Assembly (NCBI GenBank): GCA_963966185.1
Contig: CAWZYM010000209.1
Coordinates: 450,001-514,000, forward strand
Source of the DNA: Rhabditoides inermis
Taxonomy: Eukaryota; Nematoda; Chromadorea; Rhabditida; Rhabditidae
Length of the DNA stretch: 64,000 nucleotides
Direction: 5' to 3'
The notes beneath the pieces are model-generated. The model had not been told where the DNA came from, ran no database searches, and saw only the letters and a list, made by a program, of their open reading frames with translations. This document shows, piece after piece, positions 55,769-64,000 of this stretch. Both the position numbers and the translations under genes were made by a program. Positions within the stretch are counted from its first letter, which is position 1, and each line of letters starts with the position of its first letter.

Positions 55769-55819
<51 letters not shown>

Positions 55820-55833
55820 TTCCCTCTCTCTCG

Positions 55834-55871
<38 letters not shown>

Positions 55872-56916
55872 TTCCCTCTCTCTCTCGTTTTCCCTCTCTC
55901 TCTATCTATCTCTCTCTCTCTATCTCTCTCTCACTATCTCTCTCTCTCTCTCTCTCTCTTTCTCTCGTCTTCCCTCTCTCTCCCTCTCTTTTTCTGTCTT
56001 TCTATCTCTTTCTCTCTCTCTCTCACCATCTCTCTCTCAGTGTGGGAGATCTTCTCAAACTCCGAGGAGCCGTATGCGGGCATGAAGTTCTCTGAGGTGA
56101 AGGACTATGTGCTGTCCGGTCACCGCCTGAAGTTCCCCGAATTCGTCAACGACAAGGTCAAATTCATCATACAGGTGAGGGCACTTGGGCTTTTGAACGC
56201 GTTTGTTACCGTGCTTTTAGCGTGTTTACCGATCACCTGGGATTTGTCACCTAGGATTTGTATGCATTCGTTACTGTACTTCTCTGACCGTCATTACCAG
56301 GTTACCGTACTCGATCACCTGGGTCATCTGGGATATTGTATCCACAGTCCTTACCATGGTCATCGAGTTACCTTTTTATCATGTATAATTTATCAGCTCG
56401 ATTCTTACTGTCGAAAAGAGTTGATAATATTGCTATCGGACATTACGTTACTTTCCTTACGTTACGTTACGTACGTTACGTACGTTGCGTGGCTTACGTA
56501 CCTATCTTTTGCCTAGGAGTGCTGGATGGAGGATCCTCTGAACCGGAAGACGATGCGCCAGGTGGTGTCCGCTCTGGAGAAGATCACTGGCCTGAAAGAG
56601 GAGCGGGAGCGCGCCAACCTGCCGGACGAGTGAGTCGAGTACTGTATTAGTCAAGGTAGAACGGTCGTTTTCCTCCCTCAAATATGCCACTAGTCCAGTG
56701 CCATTTTGTCTTCGAATCTCATCCGCTCTGATGGCATGGGAAGTAAAAAAAAACCCATGGACCTGGAATGTCTACACAAATCCACGTGGTCGGGATGAAA
56801 TCAGAGGACCATGATTGCAGGCCGGAAGGCGTTCCTAACACGACCGTTCCTCCGACGGCCGACGGGGCGCCGCCACCCGACACCACTGTCCTGCCACACG
56901 ATCAGCCCGATGTGGG

Positions 56917-56962
<46 letters not shown>

Positions 56963-57552
56963 CTCCCTCCCCTCTTTCTCATCTCTCGTGGCTCATGTAA
57001 TAGTGGACTATATAGCTAGTGTCGTCCATTTCTGTCTTCTATTCTCATATCCATCCCGGTTGAAGTTGGCCATCACATATTCACTGCAAGCTCCCGCCAA
57101 TGCTCGTCTTAGACGACGTCGCCCAGTCCTGCCGGGGAGCTCGGCGACGGAGCATCGCCCACCCCACCATCCACTCCGCAGGCGAGGAAGAAGGAGGAGG
57201 AGAGGGAGAAGGAGGAGCGCAAGGAGAAGCAGCAGCCAAGCACGGACGGGGGCGTGGTGGGCGGAGCTTGAATGGGCGGTGCTTACGCGGGTGTTTTAGG
57301 GCAAGAAGCGGTCTAAGAAGGACAGGGGTGAGAACTCTGCGGAGATGGCCAGACCCCGAACGTCGACGGTTTCCAAGAAGAAGACGGCCGTGTCGATGAA
57401 GCCCAAGAAGCCGGCGGAAAGTCGCCGGAAGGTCACGCCCCCTCTAGCTCCGCCCATTCATCGCGCATTTTCAGATCATCAACAAGGGCGGCAGGAGCAA
57501 GAAGAAAGATCAGCCGACCGAACATCAGCAGCTGCCGCCGCCGGCCAATTAG
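53430..57552 (+). CDS. SH2-domain non-receptor tyrosine kinase (Fer/SPE-8 type)
   Basis: Sixteen phase-consistent exons: 53430-53494, 53634-53706, 53821-53940, 54200-54322, 54681-54771, 54815-54921, 55042-55165, 55330-55395, 55449-55537, 55610-55760, 56041-56174, 56517-56629, 56821-56911, 57182-57253, 57300-57431, 57475-57552; 542 residues. The SH2 domain (about 12-125) starts FYHGLLPREDLAALL, has GDFLIRLSE and ends ELLEYYVGNKPL. The kinase domain (about 140-415) has GEGAFGEVCKGKL, VAIK, MELV, HRDLAARNCL, DFGLTREGYEYKM, PIRWLAPE and VWSFGVLVWEIF: all catalytic residues are present. The tail is lysine-rich (ARKKEEEREKEERKEK, SKKKTAVSMKPKKP). SH2 then kinase with a basic tail and no F-BAR domain is the layout of the expanded nematode Fer-like kinases that include SPE-8, many expressed in the male germ line; that role is inference. 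Reading through the GTGAGT at 56630 would give a shorter form ending LPDE. Confidence 0.92.
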
Positions 57553-58085
57553 AAGAAGACGACCTGTTGATTCTCTTACAGTTAATAGACTTAAACAAAA
57601 TGATCAACACATGTATCCGCAAGAATGTGCGCCGCAGTTTACAGGATCGAGTAGCGAAGTGGGTTAGTCGAGATGATGGTGAGAGCTTAAAACATGTGAT
57701 CGAGTTGGTGCGCGAATAAATGTGCATTCTTATTTCGTGTTGTGGCTGGATTATTATTAAAAAAATGTATTAAAAATATGAAGAAGAAAAATCAAGTATG
57801 TTGTGCCGCGTTGTGTGGTCTCGTGCATCACCCTGCCGTTCACCACAACCCATGTCAATGTTTTTGTTGCTTATTTCTCGATTGATTCTTATGTTGCTGT
57901 CTAGTCAGTTTGTCTATTGTTGTTGTTTTTGCATGGTTGGTTACTCTTTTCATCGTTTACTGTCTTTTCCACACAGTTCATCGCTTTGTCCACATACTAG
58001 TGATATCGTTCATAGTCAATCAGCGGCGGCGTTGTTGTTGTTTACCTTTTACCTTTCGTTACCTTCCCACAATTCCCCATTGCAG
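57553..58085. other. kinase 3' UTR and spacer before ABCB8-like gene
   Basis: AATAAA at about 57716 is the likely kinase poly(A) signal. The region ends CCCCATTGCAG directly at the ABCB8-like ATG, a possible trans-splice acceptor. The two genes share a strand and could be co-transcribed; this is a guess. Confidence 0.5.
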
Positions 58086-59215
58086 ATGCTGTCCCGCGCC
58101 CTGGGCTGTTCCGCCCGGCGCGGCGTCTCGAACGCGTTCACCAACGCCGTGCGACAGTCGCACTCCACCGTCGACCACTCCTCACCCGTGAGTTGGCTGG
58201 TTGTCGTATGATTAATAAATCTTGTCATGACTTTACATGATTGCTATTCGTATATATATAAGATCCGCGAAACCTTGGGGAACGGGGGAATGTCTCATAC
58301 TGACGTCATCCTTACAATGGCTTACCATGCTTTTTGTGCGGATCGATAGGTGCTATTGATGCGTTGAGTGAGTAAATACTCGGCGATAGGGTATGAATGC
58401 CCTTTACCCTATAAAGGTAAAGGCATCCCTCGATTCAAGAGATTCACTCTGCGGAGGAGGTCGAAGGAGGTCTATGGCATCACACCCTCAATTACCTTTA
58501 CCCTACATCATCCTCTCAGTGACTGTCCGTCTCGAATCCACTTATTTTGATTGCTATTCGTTCTCATAAACGGGGTAATGCCCTGACGTCATCGTTGCTG
58601 ACGTCATCCTCTCAGTGGCTGACCCTCTCCAAGTGGGTGCGCTCCCGCCCCGCCGACCCGCTGCAGTGGCTGCGCGCAGGCAAGCTCACCGGCGTCAGTC
58701 TCAGCCTCGCCGGACTGCCGCTCGTCAAGTCAGTGTTGTTTGTTTGTTTCGTTTCCCATCATCCTGTTGTTTGTACATGTCTCCAGTCTCCAGGTTCTAC
58801 GAGTGCAAAGCGAAACGCGACGCTGATCAGCAGCTGTCGAAGAGGGTCGATGCGTACAGCGCTGAGCGACACGCGGAGGTGTGAACGTGTCATTGATTTA
58901 TTGATTGATCGTAGACAGGTTTTTTAAACTCTTTACTTACTCCACTTACTACTCTACTACTTACTACATTACTCTTACTACTCTACTTACTCTCTTTAAA
59001 AATACGTGTACCAATCACTGTATTAATACTTAAGCTGTTTGCCGCATTGTTTTTAATATGTGCATGCTAGTTATTGTCACTTCCTGAAACGTATTACATG
59101 TTGTTATTTCAGGAAGAGCCGTCTCTCTCACTGCGCGATCTGTGGGGCCTCATCAAGCCGTACTTTGGCTGGTTTCTTGCCGCCGTCGTCGTGAGTTGTT
59201 TGTTTGTTTGTTTGT

Positions 59216-59246
<31 letters not shown>

Positions 59247-61420
59247 CTCTTCGTTCCAGTGCGCCGGCCTCACCGCCCTCCTCAACATCCAGCTCCCTCT
59301 CTATCTCGGAGAACTCATCGACGTCATGGTCGAGATGATCAAGGTGAGGGCTACTGTTTGTTGAAATTGGAGTACTGTAGATGATCAAGGTGAGGGTTAC
59401 TGTACTTTGAAATTGGAGTACTATACTTTGAACTTACCGTACCCAGGACGGTGCGAACCGCGCCGCGCACATGGAGGACGTCAAGCCGGTCGTCGTCAAG
59501 CTCCTCCTCACATACACGGCGCAGGTGACGATGTTGATTTATTGATTGATCGCATTCGTATTTTATTGTTCTCTCGAACTTGTATTGAATCCTTGTAATG
59601 ATCGGTTTATTAATTTTTGCTGTAAATCTTATTCCCGCCAGTTTAAAAAATACGCTTCGGGGAAAACTGTTTGCCGTGCAGGCGGCGCTGACGGTGTTCC
59701 AATCTTATTCTCGCCACGTCCGTTAAAATAATTATCGGGAAAACCGGGAGCTACTTCCTACTTTTCTAAAAGATGTGACGTGCAGGCGGCGCTGACAGTC
59801 CTCTACATCTCGTTCCTGACGGTGCTGGGCGAGCGGATGGCGGCCGACCTGCGCCGACAGCTGTTCGACCGCCTGCTCGTCATGGACCTTTCCTTCTACG
59901 ACCAGCAGAAGACCGGAGAGTTGACCAGCAGGTGCGGAAGGGGTGTTCTGTCTCTGTCCCTTCTCTTTCGTCTCTTTCTCTCACGCGCTCGATATCTCTG
60001 GTTCTGGTAGACAAAAACAAGAAAATGTGACTGAATTCCAAGCATTAGGCAAGCAGTGGGAAGGCGGAAGGAGAACGTTCATTTTCTCCTTTGCGGGAAT
60101 GCGAGCGCGGAGTGATTAGGATAGTAGTTTTTCCACGGTTCCGTTCATTATTGCTACCGTGACACGATCCATTAAAGGGAGTGTACACTCTGAATTTCGA
60201 AGTTGAGTTAGCACCGGGATGTGAAAATATGTTGAAAATGATGTACTTTTGTCAATGCAACTATGTGTCGGAGATACCTATAAGTCGATGAAAAATTCTG
60301 TTGAACATTGAAAATTGGCACCAATTGGCACCAATTTCTGCATTTCGATACATTTTGCGCTCAATTTTCACCAACTTGCAGACATTTTCAGCAAATAGTT
60401 GTATTGACAAAACTGAGTCGTTTTCAACATATTTTCTCATCCCGGTGCTAACTCAACTTCGGAATTCAGAGTGTACACTCCCTTTAAAGTGTCCGTGAAA
60501 CAGATTGCGAGTGGTTTATAATATATAATATAATATGATATGATATTATAATATATAATATAATATTTATAATATAATATAATATAATATAATATAATAT
60601 AATATAATATAATATAATATAATATAATATAATATAATATAATATAATATAATATAATATAATATAATATAATATAATATAATATAATATAATATAATAT
60701 AATATAATATATTATAATATAATATAATATAATATATAATATAATATAATATAATATATTATAATATATAATATAATATAATATTTATAATATAAAATGC
60801 ATCTCCCAAAAAAAATAATGGTATTTATACGCCTGGTGGTTATTATTGCTGCTTACAGTGGCTCGGTGACGGTATAATATCCGTGAAACAGATTGCGAGT
60901 TGTTTCCATAAAAAATATTCGGAATCGCAAACATGATAATGACACATACTCGTACAGGGTACAAAAACGTCGACATCTATTGCGAGTTGCGAGTGGTTTG
61001 GATTATTTTAATACATTCTACTAATTTCGGGCTGAACGTGGACGTGCAGGAGTTTAAGAGCAGCTTCAAGCTGACGGTGGCGCAGGGGCTGAAGACGATG
61101 GCGCAGACAGTGGGATGCTTCATCAGCCTGTGCCGGATCAGCAGGACCATGACACTGTATACGGTGAGTTAGGGGGGGGGGTGGACACTACTGTACACTA
61201 CTACGGTACTATTGTGTGGAGGGAGGGAGGGAAAGAGGCAGGGAGAGAGAGAGGGAGGGAGGGAGAGAGTGTGTGTGTGAGAAAGATTGAGAGAAGGGAT
61301 ATATGGAGATGGTTGGATGGTCGAGAGAGAGAGAGAGAGTAAGTGGTAGAATAGAGAGTGTGAGAGTGGACAGCGTGGAAGTGGAGGGTAGAGAGAGGGA
61401 GAGGGAGGGAGGGAGGGAGG

Positions 61421-61455
<35 letters not shown>

Positions 61456-61525
61456 GTTTTCCCCTTCAGATCGGCGTCGTCGCCGGTGTGATCTGCATCG
61501 GCACGCTGTTCGGCGCCATGCTACG
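58086..61525 (+). CDS. ABCB8: mitochondrial ABC transporter, ABCB8-type (5' part)
   Basis: Exons 58086-58187, 58616-58728, 58794-58878, 59113-59190, 59260-59343, 59447-59524, 59786-59931, 61031-61163, 61470-61525, all in phase; first 291 residues only. The N-terminus [20 protein letters not shown] is Arg/Ser-rich without acids: a mitochondrial presequence. Then the first half of an ABC type-1 membrane domain: [87 protein letters not shown]. These match the family ([28 protein letters not shown]) well enough to choose ABCB8 over ABCB7/10. ABCB8 is an inner-membrane half transporter linked to mitochondrial K-ATP channel activity and iron export. The nucleotide-binding domain is not in the window. 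The acceptor of exon 8 lacks AG (TTTCGG). Confidence 0.85.
60172..60489. mobile_element. TTAA-MITE, second family, 65-bp inverted ends
   Basis: Left arm TTAAAGGGAGTGTACACTCT and onward through GAGTTAGCACCGGGATG; right arm its near-exact inverse ending CTCCCTTTAA. It lies in intron 7 of the ABCB8-like gene. Ends resemble those at 50460-51025. Confidence 0.85.
60520..60797. repeat. (AATAT)n pentanucleotide array
   Basis: About 280 bp of AATAT units with a few phase slips, in intron 7 of the ABCB8-like gene. Confidence 0.95.
61220..61455. repeat. GA/GGGA microsatellite
   Basis: GA-rich sequence filling the intron between ABCB8-like exons 8 and 9, ending close to the acceptor CCCCTTCAG. Confidence 0.9.
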
Positions 61526-63256
61526 GTAAGGGATTTTATATTTATTATTGATTGGTTATTGATTGATTCGATTTATTATTGCAACCAGGCCGTACCGATT
61601 GCACACAATGCGCGTGGTGTTGATTAATAGGATGGTTGAAACGTGGTTGAAGTTGAAATGTGGTTGAAAAAAAGGATGGTTGAAATGTGCTGTTGGCAGT
61701 TTTGAATGCTGAAATCTGATACTGATTTCCTTCGATAGGGTAATGCGGTCGGTGCTTGAGATTGAGGGGCGTATTTCGAATTCGTGATTGAATGCACACT
61801 TCCTGTTGTTGATAAATGCGGTAGTTGAAACGTTTTTTTCGCAGGTGGCAATTCGACTTGACGTCGCGTATGTGATTGATCTCAATGTAATTGATGTTAG
61901 TGAATGTGATGGTTGAAACATATATTGGGTGATTTGAGTTTTTTTGCGAATTTGTGGTGTGGAATTTGTGGTTTTTTCGAATTTATTTGAAACATATATT
62001 GGGTGATTTGAGTTTTTTTGCGAATTTGTGGTGTGGAATTTGTGGTTTTTTCGAATTTATTTTGCGAATCTATTGCGTCAAGAAATTTATAGTGCATAGT
62101 TTAATTGATAATTTGTTTATGCATACTCAAGTCTATATTATAAAACGCAATCCTAATATATAGAAAACGGCCTGTCCGTCCGTCTGTCTGTAAGTGACGC
62201 TCATGCTCCGCTTATATAGCCCACCCGCCGCCAGCGTGTGATACGCGCCGGGTTTGCACTTTCTTCAGCAAGGGCATGTGATAGCGAAATTGTCCCCGCA
62301 TACCAGGAGGAGGAGCGCCGTAGGCGCGACTCCGACTGGTGAAAGAGATGATTCTTAAAAATTGAGTGAAAAGCGAATATGATGTGTGGAATATGATCGT
62401 GGAAACGGGCTACTGCGCGGGTTTACGTTGCTTGATAATTGCGGTGGGTTCATTCATGTGCATAGTGCATTATTTCTATTTATTACCGGACCGCAGAGAT
62501 TTACTAATTGTAAACAATGCTAGACTAATTTCAAAGGTAGTAATTGATAAACTTTCTTATTGAAACGTCGTAGACCTAGAATGGGATTGAACTCAATGTA
62601 ATTGTTTTTAGTAACTGTGATGGTTGAAACACAGTTTCCCCCCTTTAGACTAATATTTACTATAGTGTGTGTCTGTCTGTTATTCTTTCCGGAGAGATAA
62701 CTCTTTTCAAAGTATTCTTCTAAAAAGTTTCTTCAAGTTACGAGAACGCAAAATTCCAAATATCTCGTCAAAAGCGATCTCCTGATCATAGTTATCACCT
62801 AATCTCTTAACTATGGAGAAAATTTTCAAAATACTTCAATTAGAACGAAATTTGGAAGGTAGGTGAATCGACCTTAAAAAAATCGATAGCTGCGATACCA
62901 GCTGCCTGTGACCTCATCTTCATGCCCAAATAGGCGAATGTACCCAAAATGCACCCAAAATTCATGATCTTCGATTTCTATAAAAATTGAATAGAAGAAA
63001 GATTGTATATTTTCTTCCAGCCGTGTCATCACGATGTCATTGTAGACGTAATAAAAAATATGGACTGCTTGTTTTGTTGTTAGTTGAACATAGGTTTTTG
63101 AGTACATTACTTATACTTGTGCATATTTATACTGAATTTACGTTTTTTTTTGATGCAGCACAGTGACGAGTGGAAGTGAGGTGAGGTGAGAATCGAGTTC
63201 ACATAAAATAACATTTTTCATTTTGCAAGCAAAGGGGGTTGATATATATTTTTAAG
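61526..63256. other. ABCB8-like intron or 3' side, no exon found
   Basis: No segment resembling the rest of the transmembrane domain or the ATP-binding motifs (Walker A, LSGGQ) was found on the plus strand. Contains a perfect 74-bp tandem duplication at about 61914-62062 (GAAACATATATTGGGTGATT unit) and the Helitron-like block listed next. Confidence 0.5.
62131..62339 (+). mobile_element. possible non-autonomous Helitron
   Basis: Starts TCTATATTATAAAACGCAAT, followed by a CTGTCCGTCCGTCTGTCTGT block. It ends with the hairpin GCGCCGTAGGCGC and, eight bases on, CTGG before T. A TC start, 3' hairpin and CTRR end are Helitron hallmarks, but the 5' flanking base is G rather than A. Confidence 0.35.
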
Positions 63257-63767
63257 ACGTGAGAGTAGACAGAAGAGAGTACTGTTGCTTCTAAAAAGTT
63301 GTTGTCACCGCAGCGGACACGTGACAGTAAACAGAAGAGAGCACAGAAGGTACCAAAGTACTGTCTCTAGAAAGTTGTTGTTTCCGCAGCTGAGACGTTA
63401 TAGTAGACGGAATAGAAAACAAGAGAAAGAGAGAGAGAAAGAGAGAAAGAGAGGAGAGAGAGAAATGAGGAGAGAGTATACATAACTGTTTTTCGAAACG
63501 ACTGCAGGCGTGAGAGTAGAAGAGTAGACAGAAGGTACCAAAGTATTGTCTCTATAAAGTTGTTGTCACAGCTGCGGAGACGTGAGAATATATTAGAGAG
63601 AGAGAAAGGGGGAGAAAGAAGGAGAGAGGAGGGAGAGTAGACATAACTCATAACTGTCTCTCGAAATTCGCAGTGACTACCGTGGACGTGAGAGTAGAAG
63701 AGTAGACAGAAGATACCATAGTACTGTCACTAGAAAGTTGTTGTGACCGCTAAGGAGACGTGAGAAT

Positions 63768-63822
<55 letters not shown>

Positions 63823-64000
63823 GGGAGGGAGGGAGATGGAAAGAAAGGAGGAGATAGGAGGGAGAGTAGACATAACTGTCTCTCGAAAGTCACAGTGACT
63901 ATTGCAGACGTGAGAGTAGAAGAGTACACAGAAACCATATTACTGTCTCTAGAAGTTGCTGTCACCGCTGCGGAGACGTGAGAATAGACGAGAGAAAGAG
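63257..64000. repeat. ~180-220-bp tandem satellite, running off the edge
   Basis: About four to five diverged units containing GACGTGAGAGTAGAAGAGTA, ACTGTCTCTAGAAAGTTGTT and a variable (GA)n tract. The unit length varies with the GA tract (for example starts near 63506, 63682 and 63906). It continues past the right end. Confidence 0.85.

Noticed and set aside
57345..57719. 125-codon frame giving a different kinase C-terminus
   Set aside because: It runs through the intron at 57432-57474 in another frame; splice sites and phase favour the end at 57552. Some helix-like sequence after 57550 is curious but unsupported.

Overview
The window is nuclear DNA from a nematode, most likely a rhabditid. 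The evidence is four interstitial copies of the nematode telomere hexamer TTAGGC at 9070-9096, many short introns ending in TTTCAG, introns full of short TACTGTAG/TACGGTAG motifs, nematode-type seven-transmembrane chemoreceptors, and an SH2-tyrosine kinase with a lysine-rich tail. It is not prokaryotic, and the long open frames are mostly microsatellite artefacts. The species cannot be told from the sequence.

Layout. 0.4-1.2 kb: 5' exons of a small secreted protein on the minus strand, running off the left edge. 5.0-10.0 kb (+): a single-EGF-domain membrane protein with two possible C-termini (transmembrane or GPI-like). 10.6-11.8 kb (+): a coiled-coil protein. 12.4-25.3 and 25.3-34.3 kb: an old direct tandem duplication. 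Each unit carries an RTE-type retrotransposon fragment, MITEs, an intact nine-exon chemoreceptor gene and a tiny Gly/Pro/Cys-rich secreted peptide gene. A third copy of the peptide gene sits inverted at 35.1-35.5 kb. 36.2-40.6 kb (+): a third, divergent chemoreceptor whose first exon is split by a 3.2 kb inverted-repeat element carrying shuffled pieces of a Na,K-ATPase gene. 42.5-45.5 kb (+): an LRAT-domain acyltransferase-like gene. 45.7-52.0 kb (-): an unrecognised secreted, probably GPI-anchored protein, with a 1.3 kb CCCTCT array in one intron. 53.4-57.6 kb (+): an SH2-tyrosine kinase. 58.1-61.5 kb (+): the 5' half of a mitochondrial ABCB8-type ABC transporter. 61.5-64 kb: repeats with no recognised exon.

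The genes do not form one pathway. EGF protein/coiled-coil protein and kinase/ABCB8 are closely spaced same-strand pairs; LRAT and the GPI-type gene are convergent, with stops about 200 bp apart. The most striking theme is mobile DNA. Two inverted-repeat elements appear to have captured host gene fragments (CHD7-like helicase; Na,K-ATPase). One MITE family carries a tRNA-like Pol III core between TTAA-flanked inverted repeats. Several introns hold short degraded copies of adjacent exon/splice-site sequence. Empty sites in the paralogous unit, and target-site duplications, let several insertions be placed to the base. Gene models were built by hand from splice signals, reading phase and protein plausibility; phase problems are stated where they remain.
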